The translations under genes were made by a program, and so were the position numbers. From positions 3,224,001 to 3,288,000 of the forward strand of contig CAWFFW010000001.1 in assembly GCA_963815305.1 (NCBI GenBank): a stretch of DNA of 64,000 nucleotides, written 5' to 3'. Source of the DNA: CAXBID01 sp963815305 (GTDB taxonomy: Bacteria; Bacteroidota; Bacteroidia; Flavobacteriales; Flavobacteriaceae). Under the pieces are notes generated by a model. That model made no database searches. It worked only from the letters and a program-made list of their open reading frames with translations, and had not been told where the DNA came from. Below, piece by piece: positions 17,095 to 25,455 of this stretch (position 1 is the stretch's first letter; each line of letters starts with the position of its first letter).

Positions 17095-18198
17095 ATGACA
17101 GAAAACGATTTGCTTTATACCTTAGCCTTACAGCATGTGCCTAATATTGGTGATATTACAGCTAAACGATTGATTTCACATTGTGGTTCAGCAGAAGCTG
17201 TTTTAAGGGAAAAGAAGCATAACTTATTAAAAATTAATGGTATTGGAGAAATTGTTTTAAGCGATTTGTTTAAAACACATCATTTAAAGGAAGCTGAAAA
17301 TGAGATTGTTTTTATAAAAGATAATGCGATTAAAGTATCTTATTTTAAAGATAAAAACTATCCTGAAAAATTAAAGCACTGTATAGATGGACCTATTTTA
17401 TTGTTTGAATCGGGTAAAATTAATTTAAAGCAACAGCATATTATCAGTATTGTTGGAACTCGAAAAATAACCACAAATGGTATTGCGTTTTGCGAAGCGT
17501 TTATTGAGTCATTGGCACCTTATAATCCAGTTATTGTTTCTGGATTTGCTTACGGCACTGATATTACAGCCCATAAAACCGCAATAAAAAATAACTTACA
17601 AACTATTGGCTGTTTAGCGCATGGGCTAAATACTATATATCCCAAAGTACATAAAAAGTATATGGCTGATATGGAAAAACATGGTGGATTTTTTAGTGAT
17701 TTTTGGAGTACAGATAAATTTGATAGAAATAATTTTTTAAAAAGAAATAGAATCATCGCAGGTTTAAGTGAAGCGACTATTGTCATTGAATCTGCTGAAA
17801 AAGGCGGAAGTTTAGTTACGGCAGATATTGCAAATTCCTATAACCGTGATGTGTTTGCTGTTCCTGGGCGCAGCACAGACAGTCAAAGTTTGGGTTGTAA
17901 TAACTTGATTAAACATCAAAAAGCGCATATGTTAACGACGCCAGTAGATGTGCCTTATATTTTGAATTGGCAGTTAGATGACGATAAAAAACCAGCGATA
18001 CAAAAGCAATTATTTGTAGAATTAGAAGACTCAGAAAAAGTCATTTATTCGTATTTAAAAGATAATGAAAAACAACAACTGGATGTTATAGCCATTAACT
18101 GCAATATGCCTATTTTTAAAGTAAGTAGTACATTACTAAATATGGAGTTAAAAGGGGTTATTCGCCCTTTACCTGGGAAGCTGTTTGAGGTTATTTAA
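17095..18198 (+). CDS. dprA: DNA-processing protein DprA
   Basis: This 367-residue protein loads RecA onto incoming single-stranded DNA in natural transformation. It has an N-terminal helix-hairpin-helix-like region, a Rossmann core with SGFAYGTDITAHKTA and the conserved LKRNRIIAGLSEATIVIESA and GGSLVTADIA, and a C-terminal winged-helix region. The ATG at 17095 is preferred over a TTG at 17068. It is convergent with trpS: the two stop regions overlap by four bases, so they probably share no terminator. RecA itself is at 22.8 kb. Confidence 0.95.
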   Translation: MTENDLLYTLALQHVPNIGDITAKRLISHCGSAEAVLREKKHNLLKINGIGEIVLSDLFKTHHLKEAENEIVFIKDNAIKVSYFKDKNYPEKLKHCIDGPILLFESGKINLKQQHIISIVGTRKITTNGIAFCEAFIESLAPYNPVIVSGFAYGTDITAHKTAIKNNLQTIGCLAHGLNTIYPKVHKKYMADMEKHGGFFSDFWSTDKFDRNNFLKRNRIIAGLSEATIVIESAEKGGSLVTADIANSYNRDVFAVPGRSTDSQSLGCNNLIKHQKAHMLTTPVDVPYILNWQLDDDKKPAIQKQLFVELEDSEKVIYSYLKDNEKQQLDVIAINCNMPIFKVSSTLLNMELKGVIRPLPGKLFEVI

Positions 18199-19163
18199 TA
18201 CCCAACCTTATCCCGAACTCTTTTTAAAACAGCATCTGCCACTAAGGTTGCTTTTTGAGCACCAATAGCTAAAGCTTTATCAATTTCAGGAAGGTTATTC
18301 ATGAAGTAATTATAACGCTCACGTTCTACAGCAAACTTTTCAACCAATAACTCAAATAACGCTTGTTTAGCATGTCCGTAACCATAATTGCCGTTTTCGT
18401 AATTGGCTTTCATAGTTGCTATTTGTTCACCAGAAGCTAATAAGTTATAAATAGCAAAACAATTACAAGAACTCCAATCTTTAGGAGCTTCAAGTGGTGT
18501 ACTATCCGTTTCAATAGACATGATTTGCTTGCGTAGTTTTTTATCATCTAAAAATATATTGATGATATTGTTTCTGCTTTTACTCATCTTCTCCCCATCG
18601 GTGCCTGGAATAAGTTTTGTGTCTTTTTGTACTTCAGCTTTAGGCAAAACAAAGGTTTCACCAACTTTAGCATGAAAACGAGACGCCACATCGCGGGTCA
18701 TTTCAATATGTTGTTCCTGATCTTTTCCCACAGGAATAATTTCAGCATCATACAATAAAATATCAGCAGCCATAAGCATTGGGTAAGTAAATAAACCCGA
18801 GTTGACATCTTCTAATCTATCGGCTTTATCTTTAAAACTATGCGCCAATGTTAACCGCTGATACGGAAAAAAGCAGCTTAAATACCAAGAAAGTTCAGTG
18901 ACCTGAGGAACGTCACTTTGTCTGTAAAACACTGTTTTTTCAATGTCTAAATTAAAAGCCAACCACGTAGCAGCCGTTGAATAGGTATTTGTTCGTAATG
19001 TATCTGCATCTTTAATTTGCGTTAAAGTGTGCAGGTCTGCGATAAATAAATACGAATCGTTTTCAGGATTATTTGCCATTTCAATAGCAGGCATAATAGC
19101 GCCTAAAATATTCCCCAAATGTGGTGTTCCTGTACTTTGTATACCAGTAAGTATTCTTGCCAT
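18195..19163 (-). CDS. trpS: Tryptophanyl-tRNA synthetase
   Basis: This 322-residue class Ic aminoacyl-tRNA synthetase charges tRNA-Trp. The HIGH-type motif appears as TPHLGNILG near residues 13-21, and the KMSKS loop as EKMSKSRNN near 190. Length and motifs are those of the bacterial single-domain form. It overlaps the end of dprA on the opposite strand by four bases. A REP-like palindrome (19164-19191) lies immediately upstream of its ATG, so the start is crowded by a repeat. Confidence 0.97.
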   Translation of the reverse strand: MARILTGIQSTGTPHLGNILGAIMPAIEMANNPENDSYLFIADLHTLTQIKDADTLRTNTYSTAATWLAFNLDIEKTVFYRQSDVPQVTELSWYLSCFFPYQRLTLAHSFKDKADRLEDVNSGLFTYPMLMAADILLYDAEIIPVGKDQEQHIEMTRDVASRFHAKVGETFVLPKAEVQKDTKLIPGTDGEKMSKSRNNIINIFLDDKKLRKQIMSIETDSTPLEAPKDWSSCNCFAIYNLLASGEQIATMKANYENGNYGYGHAKQALFELLVEKFAVERERYNYFMNNLPEIDKALAIGAQKATLVADAVLKRVRDKVGY

Positions 19164-19191
19164 ATTTCCATTCCGACGAAAGCGGAAATCT
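19164..19191. repeat. REP-like palindrome at the trpS start
   Basis: The sequence reads TTTCCATTCCGACGAAAGCG followed by GAAATCT, so TTTCC and GGAAA can pair around a short hairpin. It belongs to the same family as the element between atpA and atpG. It abuts the trpS start codon, within what should be its leader. Confidence 0.5.
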
Positions 19192-19253
19192 TTTAAAGAG
19201 TTAAACTACTAGCAAAGGTAATTTTTTTAATAGAATTGCTCAATACAATTATG

Positions 19254-19261
19254 TATTTTTG
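19254..19261 (+). promoter_or_regulatory. -7 box just upstream of the plsC-like gene
   Basis: TATTTTTG at 19254-19261 matches the Bacteroidota -7 consensus and ends seven bases before the ATG at 19268. Transcription starting about seven bases after the box would make a leaderless or near-leaderless message. No good -33 element was confirmed. Confidence 0.45.
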
Positions 19262-19267
19262 GGTTTC

Positions 19268-20005
19268 ATGAGGGGTTTTAAATACATATTCTGGACACTT
19301 TACCGCATTTGGTTTTACATTTTGGTAGGGTTACCAATACTGATTTTGTTTCCTATTCTTTTAATCTCTATATCAAAAGAATCTTGGTATCCTTACTTTT
19401 TTAAAATTGCTCGGTTTTGGGCAAAAATAATTTTAATTGGTATGGGTTTCAATTATAGAATTGATCGTGAACAAACTCCTGAAAAGGACAAAAGTTATAT
19501 GTTTATTGCTAACCACACCTCTATGGCCGATATTATGCTGATGTTAGTTTCAGTTAAAAACCCCTTTGTTTTTGTTGGAAAAAAAGAATTGGCAAAAATT
19601 CCGCTTTTTGGTTTTTTCTATAAGCGTACTTGTATTTTGGTGGATAGAAATTCGTCTAAAAGTAGACAAGCTGTTTTTTTAAGAGCGCAGCGCCTTTTAA
19701 AAACAGGGGTAAGTATTTGTATATTTCCAGAAGGTGGCGTGCCCGAAGAGCATATTGAAATAGATGAATTTAAAGATGGTGCTTTTAGGCTCGCTATTAA
19801 TCATCAAATCCCTATCGTACCTTTAACGTTTGCAGATAATAAAAAGCGTTTGTCATATACCTTTTTTAGCGGAGGCCCAGGGAAAATGCGTGTTAAAATG
19901 CACAAGTTTTTATCTACTGAGGGTTTAAAGATTGAGGAAACGAAAGCTTTGAATGATAAAGCTCGGCATATTATATTAGAACAATTAAAAACTTTTAATA
20001 AATAA
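19268..20005 (+). CDS. plsC: 1-acylglycerol-3-phosphate acyltransferase (PlsC family)
   Basis: This 245-residue membrane-linked enzyme adds the second acyl chain during phosphatidic acid synthesis. The HX4D box NHTSMAD and the later FPEGG motif give the acyl-acceptor site. The N-terminus has one or two hydrophobic segments (residues 9-40). The ATG at 19268 is used; an upstream in-frame TTG at 19259 lies inside the promoter box. A second PlsC-like protein lies at 31592, so the window has two acyltransferases. A terminator follows directly. Confidence 0.9.
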   Translation: MRGFKYIFWTLYRIWFYILVGLPILILFPILLISISKESWYPYFFKIARFWAKIILIGMGFNYRIDREQTPEKDKSYMFIANHTSMADIMLMLVSVKNPFVFVGKKELAKIPLFGFFYKRTCILVDRNSSKSRQAVFLRAQRLLKTGVSICIFPEGGVPEEHIEIDEFKDGAFRLAINHQIPIVPLTFADNKKRLSYTFFSGGPGKMRVKMHKFLSTEGLKIEETKALNDKARHIILEQLKTFNK

Positions 20006-20036
20006 AAAACTGCTCGGGGGAGAGCAGTTTTTTTTC
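20006..20036 (+). terminator. Terminator after the plsC-like gene
   Basis: AAAACTGCTC (20006-20015) pairs with GAGCAGTTTT (20022-20031) around a GGGGGA loop, followed by a T-tract. It is Rho-independent in form and begins just after the stop codon. Confidence 0.88.
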
Positions 20037-20088
20037 GATATTAACTTCCGAGTTTAATGAAAACCAATATCTAGATCTAACCAAAAAC

Positions 20089-21657
20089 CTAAAATTTAAT
20101 GGAGAACCCGGTATAAACCCCTATAAAAAAGGGTTGAAAATCTCCAGAAGTATTATTAAATGTGTTTATTTGATATTTAAACATAGGCTCTAAATTCAAG
20201 TCTATTCTTTTAGAAACTTGATAGTTTAATCCCAAACCAAAATTAGCACTGTAACTTACTTTATTTATATTGTTAGCTTCTCCTAAAAAGATTCTTGAAC
20301 CACCTTCGGCTTCAGAATATATTTTATTATCGCTTAAAAAGAAAGAGCTAAATCCACCAATAACATTAATCCCGAACTTTTTGCTTAAAAGGTTGTATTG
20401 AATTTCTACAGGTACTTCAACGTAAGCCAACGCTTGATTAATAGAGGTGTTTGTAGAAAACGACTGAGGTACAATTGAATTATTTAAGCCTTCGCCACTT
20501 ATAAAAGAAAGATTTTCTAAATTGCTTGGTGCGTCAGACATTCTATTACTACCAATATCCAAATTTTGTAAAGCGCTAGAACTATTTACACCAACTGACT
20601 GAAAAACAACGACATTATTGGTGTTATAACCTAAATTAACTTTATTTATCCCTGAGCGAATGCTTAGTTTTTTATTAACTGCATAACTGGCAGAAATACC
20701 ATAACTCATATTAAGTTCACCAGATTTAGAATTACCATTAAATTGAGGATCTATAGATGAGCCTTCTCCTAAAGTATTAAAATAAACAGGCGCAGCATTT
20801 GGGGCTATACTCCACCTATTGACCTTCCCTTCTTCAATAAGATCTTCATTTTTATTGATAGCATCTTCAATATTTAAACTATTATCTTTCGCTCTGTCTT
20901 CAAAAGCTGTTTCACTTTCTTCTTCTTTTGAAGGATTATTTTGCGCTATCCCCGTATCGTTTTTTGATGCAGCGTTTAAAATTATTGAAGCTTCATTTTT
21001 ATCAATTAACAATACGTCTTTTTTATTTTGTAAAGTTTTATTAATACTTTTTTCTGTGTTAGAACGAGAAGCAATTACGGTTTTATTTTCAGTTTTTAAT
21101 ACTGAATTTTCAATATTTGATGTCTTTTTTGAAGACAGATTAGTATTACCTTTTCTTTCGTTTTGACGCTTTGAAACTTGAGTCTCAGCAACTGATGGTT
21201 CTTTTAAAGTATTTATTTTGTCGTTTAAAATATTTCCATTTTCAGATGATTGTTGAAGATCGTCTTTTTCAGAATAAGTATTAACAATGGCGTCATTGGC
21301 TTCATTAGAATGATTATTCAAAATATTATTAGGTGTAATAACCTCATCAGCCTGTTTTAATTCATCAAAACCATTGGATGCAGCATTTTGTTTATCAAAC
21401 GTATTACCTTCTGTATCTACAACTTGATTTGTTTGGGTAGTATCATTGGTATTGAAATAATGAATTCCAACAGTTAAAAAAAGCAATAGTAAAGCGGCAA
21501 CACCTGCATAACGCCACCAAATTGGTATAACTCTACGCTTTTTCTTTTTCTGGTTAAGTTGTGCTTCAATATTTTCCCAAACACTATCACTAGGCGTAGC
21601 CTCAAAATCTTTAAAGCTTTCCTGAAATAGTCTGTCTATATGTTTTTTATCACTCAT
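20089..21657 (-). CDS. Membrane anti-sigma-like protein with C-terminal outer-membrane beta-barrel domain
   Basis: This 522-residue protein has a cytoplasmic N-terminus with FQESFKDFEATPSDSVWENI, a membrane helix (about residues 47-68), a long Asn/Ser/Lys-rich linker (about 70-270), and a C-terminal beta-barrel region like the porin/OmpX families (Gly and aromatic strands ending FKIKF). It starts at the base where the ECF sigma gene ends, so sigma and this protein are coupled. It may sense the envelope state and control the sigma factor; the combination of anti-sigma-like N-terminus and barrel is typical of Bacteroidota. The function is inferred. Confidence 0.75.
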   Translation of the reverse strand: MSDKKHIDRLFQESFKDFEATPSDSVWENIEAQLNQKKKKRRVIPIWWRYAGVAALLLLFLTVGIHYFNTNDTTQTNQVVDTEGNTFDKQNAASNGFDELKQADEVITPNNILNNHSNEANDAIVNTYSEKDDLQQSSENGNILNDKINTLKEPSVAETQVSKRQNERKGNTNLSSKKTSNIENSVLKTENKTVIASRSNTEKSINKTLQNKKDVLLIDKNEASIILNAASKNDTGIAQNNPSKEEESETAFEDRAKDNSLNIEDAINKNEDLIEEGKVNRWSIAPNAAPVYFNTLGEGSSIDPQFNGNSKSGELNMSYGISASYAVNKKLSIRSGINKVNLGYNTNNVVVFQSVGVNSSSALQNLDIGSNRMSDAPSNLENLSFISGEGLNNSIVPQSFSTNTSINQALAYVEVPVEIQYNLLSKKFGINVIGGFSSFFLSDNKIYSEAEGGSRIFLGEANNINKVSYSANFGLGLNYQVSKRIDLNLEPMFKYQINTFNNTSGDFQPFFIGVYTGFSIKF

Positions 21658-22208
21658 TATAAGGATTGTAAACTTTGTGTCATTTTATAATTTTCTATAG
21701 TTTGCTTCAATATGTGTCGAGCTCGAGCCAAATTAGATTTTGAAGTTCCTATATTAATTTCTAGCAAATTTGCTATGTCTTTATGCGAATATCCATCAAG
21801 TACGTAGAGATTAAAAACCAAACGGTATCTATCTGGTAATTCTTGAATAATTTGTAAAAGATAAGTGATTGAGAGATTATCTTCATCAACATCTAATTCA
21901 ACATCTTCAATTAAATTTTCATTTATAATATCAAAAACCTTTTCGTTTCGGTAGCGTTGTAATACTGTGTTTACGGTAATACGTTTTAACCAGCCCTCAA
22001 AAGAACCTTTATTTTTATACTGTTCTATTTTATCGAAAATGGTTAAAAATGCGTCCTGTAAATTATCTTCAGCTTCAACATAATTTCGTGAATACTTTAA
22101 GCATACAGAAAACAACTTACTCGAAAAGAGCTTATATAGTTCCCCTTGTGCTTTAGTATCATTAATTTTACAATTTTCTATGAGTTGATTTAAACTCAAA
22201 TTAAACAC
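21657..22208 (-). CDS. ECF-type RNA polymerase sigma factor
   Basis: This 183-residue sigma-70 family protein has the region 2 signature (DAFLTIFDKIEQYKNKGSFE, GWLKRITVNTVL) and region 4 (LPDRYRLVFNLYVLDGYSHK, DIANLLEINIGTSKSNLARA) with the helix-turn-helix for -35 recognition. It has no N-terminal region 1. The stop overlaps the start of the anti-sigma-like protein by one base. The pair presumably answers an envelope signal, but no target promoter could be read. Confidence 0.93.
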   Translation of the reverse strand: MFNLSLNQLIENCKINDTKAQGELYKLFSSKLFSVCLKYSRNYVEAEDNLQDAFLTIFDKIEQYKNKGSFEGWLKRITVNTVLQRYRNEKVFDIINENLIEDVELDVDEDNLSITYLLQIIQELPDRYRLVFNLYVLDGYSHKDIANLLEINIGTSKSNLARARHILKQTIENYKMTQSLQSL

Positions 22209-22228
22209 GTATTAATTAATAATTTACT

Positions 22229-22639
22229 CTACAATACTGGCACTTCAATCGTTAAGTATTGGTCTTCGCCGTTAGTATCTTCACCCTGCCAGAATTTAAA
22301 AATATACGAACCATTACTCGTAACAATAAAGTTAAAGGTAGCTTCAACCAAATCGTCTTCCAAATTGGTGCAGTCGTTATTTTCAAATACATAGGTAATT
22401 GGGGCAACAGTACGTTCGTTATTTTCTTTCAAATAGTAAAGTTCTTTAAAAGAATAACACGTAGTAGGTCTAAAATAAGAAATTGTAATTGGGTAGGTTT
22501 CACCCAGTTCAAACGAATCTGGAATATCTACACTTTCTACTGGTAACACCTCAAAACTATAATTTTTACCATCATCATCGTTTAGGCTACATGAGGCAAA
22601 TAGTAATAGCGATAAACAAAGTACAAGTAATCTTTTCAT
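22229..22639 (-). CDS. Small putative lipoprotein
   Basis: This 136-residue protein has a lipoprotein signal (MKRLLVLCLSLLLFASCS, Cys17 of the mature form) followed by Asn/Asp residues. The rest is beta-rich with several Asp/Glu stretches and two Cys residues in the middle (TTCYS and NDCTN). An in-frame ATG nine codons upstream is less likely, since the lipobox sits at the usual distance only from this start. It lies just upstream of the sigma gene on the same strand, 21 bases away, and may share its transcript. No family was recognised. Confidence 0.75.
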   Translation of the reverse strand: MKRLLVLCLSLLLFASCSLNDDDGKNYSFEVLPVESVDIPDSFELGETYPITISYFRPTTCYSFKELYYLKENNERTVAPITYVFENNDCTNLEDDLVEATFNFIVTSNGSYIFKFWQGEDTNGEDQYLTIEVPVL

Positions 22640-22792
22640 AATAAATATTTTTCTTTTTAAATACATGTTTCGTACTTTCTAGATGCATTTATAGCCGAAG
22701 GGTTGCGTGTAAATTGAAAAATTTAACAATTAATTAGATAAATTACAAACTAAAGGTCATTAGTGAAGAATACTTTATAATATGTAAGGCAT

Positions 22793-22821
22793 AAAAAAAT
22801 CCCGAATTTTCGGGATTTTTT
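22793..22821 (-). terminator. Terminator of recA
   Basis: A-tract plus TCCCGAA pairs with TTCGGGA plus T-tract around a two- to six-base loop, giving a hairpin with T-runs on both strands. It lies 11 bases beyond the recA stop and would end recA transcription on the minus strand. Confidence 0.85.
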
Positions 22822-22831
22822 AGTTTTTTGT

Positions 22832-23830
22832 TTAGCCTTTAATGGCGACTTTTATTTTTTGCTCTAACTCATCAAAAAGCTCTGGATTGTCTTTTATAAT
22901 GGCTTTAACAGCATCTCTACCTTGACCTAACTTAGTGTCTTCATAACTAAACCAAGAGCCACTTTTTTTAATAATTTCAAATTCTACGGCTACATCCAAT
23001 ATTTCACCTACTTTACTAACCCCTTCGCCATACATAATATCAAATTCTGCCATTTTAAATGGAGGAGCGACTTTATTTTTAACCACTTTAACCCGCGTTT
23101 TATTTCCTAAAACATTACCGTTGCTATCTTTTATTTGTGTTGAACGACGAATATCTAACCTTACAGAAGCATAAAACTTCAATGCATTTCCTCCAGTTGT
23201 CGTTTCAGGGTTACCAAACATAACCCCAATTTTTTCACGTAGTTGGTTAATAAATATAACCGTACAATTTGTTTTACTTATAGAACCTGTTAGCTTTCTT
23301 AAGGCTTGAGACATTAAACGTGCATGCAAACCCATTTTAGAATCGCCCATTTCACCTTCAATTTCGCTTTTTGGTGTAAGTGCTGCGACTGAATCGATTA
23401 CCACAATATCAATTGCACCCGATCGGATTAAATTATCTGTAATTTCTAAAGCTTGCTCACCATTGTCAGGTTGAGATATAATTAAATTATCAATATCTAC
23501 ACCTAAATTTCCAGCGTAAAAACGATCAAAAGCATGTTCAGCATCAATAAAAGCGGCAATACCTCCAGCTTTTTGTGCTTCAGCAATAGCATGTAAAGTA
23601 AGAGTTGTTTTACCTGAAGACTCAGGGCCATAAATTTCAATAACACGACCACGTGGATAACCACCTACGCCTAAAGCGATATCTAAACCTAAAGAACCCG
23701 ATGGTATAGCGTCAACATCAACTACCGCTTGGTCGCTCATTTTCATTACGGTGCCTTTACCGTAAGCTTTATCTAATTTATCTAATGTAAGCTTTAGTGC
23801 TTTTAATTTTGCTTCTTTTTCGCTACTCAT
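22832..23830 (-). CDS. recA: Recombinase RecA
   Basis: This 332-residue strand-exchange protein is central to homologous recombination and LexA-type responses. Walker A GPESSGKTT is at residues 68-76, and the DNA-binding loop has NQLREKIGVMFGNPETTTGG. The C-terminus is shorter than in E. coli, which is common in Bacteroidota. It is followed by its own terminator and by a lipoprotein gene further downstream. No SOS box could be identified upstream with confidence. Confidence 0.98.
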   Translation of the reverse strand: MSSEKEAKLKALKLTLDKLDKAYGKGTVMKMSDQAVVDVDAIPSGSLGLDIALGVGGYPRGRVIEIYGPESSGKTTLTLHAIAEAQKAGGIAAFIDAEHAFDRFYAGNLGVDIDNLIISQPDNGEQALEITDNLIRSGAIDIVVIDSVAALTPKSEIEGEMGDSKMGLHARLMSQALRKLTGSISKTNCTVIFINQLREKIGVMFGNPETTTGGNALKFYASVRLDIRRSTQIKDSNGNVLGNKTRVKVVKNKVAPPFKMAEFDIMYGEGVSKVGEILDVAVEFEIIKKSGSWFSYEDTKLGQGRDAVKAIIKDNPELFDELEQKIKVAIKG

Positions 23831-23905
23831 TTATATTTAGTTTTCTCAAATTATTCATGCTAAAATACTACATCTTTTGTCATCCTACAATAATAGTTTT
23901 CAACA

Positions 23906-24103
23906 TAAATTTGGAAAGTAAGATAAGGCTTTTAAAGGGTTTAGAAATAAAAAATTAAAACCTCACGCAACTTTTTACCCATTCTAGCATTTAAAAAATG
24001 AAAAGATAATTTTTTACTATGAAATTGCAAAGTAATTCTTAACAAAACTAAGGCTAACTAAAACTAAATAAAGCACTTAAATGTTAGGTTTAAGTGTTTT
24101 TTT
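23906..24103 (+). ncRNA. Candidate small RNA with orphan terminator
   Basis: The 353-base gap between divergent recA and trhO has a strong plus-strand terminator (stem 24071-24081 with 24089-24099, T-run to 24103) and no ORF before it. A possible -7 box TAAATTTG is at 23906-23913. A transcript of about 180 bases could therefore exist. No homology to a known RNA was recognised. Confidence 0.35.
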
Positions 24104-24113
24104 ATATGCTAAA

Positions 24114-24144
24114 TTGTAGGCTCCTATTTAATATTGTATTTTTG
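24114..24144 (+). promoter_or_regulatory. Promoter of trhO
   Basis: A TTG at 24114-24116, a 20-base spacer and TATTTTTG at 24137-24144 give a complete match to the Bacteroidota TTG-N19-23-TAnnTTTG pattern. The ATG follows at 24184, leaving a leader of about 30 bases. Confidence 0.65.
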
Positions 24145-24183
24145 TATTTTAAAATATTTTTAACCTTAAAACATTAGTATAGC

Positions 24184-25257
24184 ATGCAACTGTACAATAA
24201 ATTAAGTGCTAAAGAAAGAGCAGAATTAATCGAAAAAGCAGGTAAAGATCGATTAACGCTTTCTTTTTATCAGTATGCCAAAATTAAAAATCCTCAAGAT
24301 TTTAGAGATCATTTATTTGTGACTTGGGACGCTTTGGACGTTCTAGGCAGAATATATGTAGCGCATGAAGGTATAAACGGGCAATTATCACTCCCCGCAG
24401 ATCGTTTTAATGCATTTAAGGCGCATTTAGACACCATCGATTTTTTAAAAGACATCAGGCTGAATATTGCTATAGAGCAAGATAATATGTCGTTTTTAAA
24501 ACTGAAAGTTAAAGTTCGAAACAAGATCGTGGCCGACGGATTAAACGATGATACTTTTGATGTAACAGACAAAGGGATTCATGTTGATGCCGAAAAATTC
24601 AATAAACTTATTGAAGACGAAAACACGGTTTTGGTGGATATGCGTAACCACTACGAAAGTGAAATAGGACATTTTAAAAATGCTGTAACGCCCGATGTTG
24701 ATACGTTTAGAGAATCTTTAGATATTATTGAGGCCGATTTAAAAGCGCATAAAGAAGATAAAAAATTAGTGATGTATTGTACTGGTGGTATTCGCTGCGA
24801 AAAAGCAAGTGCCTATTTTAAACATAAAGGTTTTAAAAATGTGTATCAACTAGAAGGCGGTATCATTGAATATACGCGACAAATAAATGATAAACATTTA
24901 GAAAATAAATTTATAGGTAAGAATTTCGTTTTTGATGAGCGTCGAGCTGAAAAAATTAGCGACGATGTTATTGCAAAATGCCATCAATGTGGTGCGCCGT
25001 TTGATGTGCATACCAATTGCGCAAATGATGCTTGCCATTTATTATTTATTCAATGTGATACTTGTAAAGTAGAGATGAATAATTGCTGCTCTACAAACTG
25101 TAAAACCATTCAAGCATTACCATTTGAAAAACAAAAAGAATTACGTAAAGGCCAGGGCAATAGCAATGATATTTTCAAAAAAGGACGTGCAGACCATTTG
25201 CCTTATAAAAAAGATTTAAGAAATATTTTTGAGGTTTTAAAAAAGAAAAAGATTTAA
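24184..25257 (+). CDS. trhO: tRNA uridine(34) hydroxylase TrhO (rhodanese domain)
   Basis: This 357-residue protein uses oxygen to hydroxylate wobble uridine in tRNAs. It has an N-terminal UPF0176 region with AHEGINGQLSLP near 60, a rhodanese domain with the active-site loop MYCTGGIRCEKAS (Cys199), and a C-terminal Cys-rich region (KCHQCGAPFDVHTNC, CDTCKVEMNNCC) that probably binds metal. Some flavobacterial TrhO proteins carry this extra C-terminal part. It is transcribed alone. Confidence 0.92.
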   Translation: MQLYNKLSAKERAELIEKAGKDRLTLSFYQYAKIKNPQDFRDHLFVTWDALDVLGRIYVAHEGINGQLSLPADRFNAFKAHLDTIDFLKDIRLNIAIEQDNMSFLKLKVKVRNKIVADGLNDDTFDVTDKGIHVDAEKFNKLIEDENTVLVDMRNHYESEIGHFKNAVTPDVDTFRESLDIIEADLKAHKEDKKLVMYCTGGIRCEKASAYFKHKGFKNVYQLEGGIIEYTRQINDKHLENKFIGKNFVFDERRAEKISDDVIAKCHQCGAPFDVHTNCANDACHLLFIQCDTCKVEMNNCCSTNCKTIQALPFEKQKELRKGQGNSNDIFKKGRADHLPYKKDLRNIFEVLKKKKI

Positions 25258-25455
25258 AATTTTTTTTAGGAGAACTAGAAATCTTCATTTTTAAGTCTCT
25301 ATAATAATCTTATCTTTACATCGATAAGTTTTTTGAAACCCAGTTTCAAAACTCCACTTATTTTGTTATTTCCGTAAAAGCGGGAATCTAAAAAATATTT
25401 ATGAACCTTCTTCCTATAAAACATTAGTTTTAATCGGAATCAATATATATAATAT
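25258..25455. other. Intergenic region between trhO and ricT, with a REP-like palindrome
   Basis: There is no gene here. A palindrome at 25365-25389 (TATTTCCGTAAAAGCGGGAAT inside) belongs to the REP-like family seen at 7404 and elsewhere. A pair GAAACCCAG/TTTC near 25335 is weak. No obvious TAnnTTTG box was seen; TATCTTTA near 25312 is one base off. Confidence 0.45.

Noticed and set aside
20819..21166. Plus-strand ORF of 115 codons within the anti-sigma-like gene
   Set aside because: It is an antisense reading of a Ser/Asn/Lys-rich linker, giving Leu/Phe/Ser low complexity.
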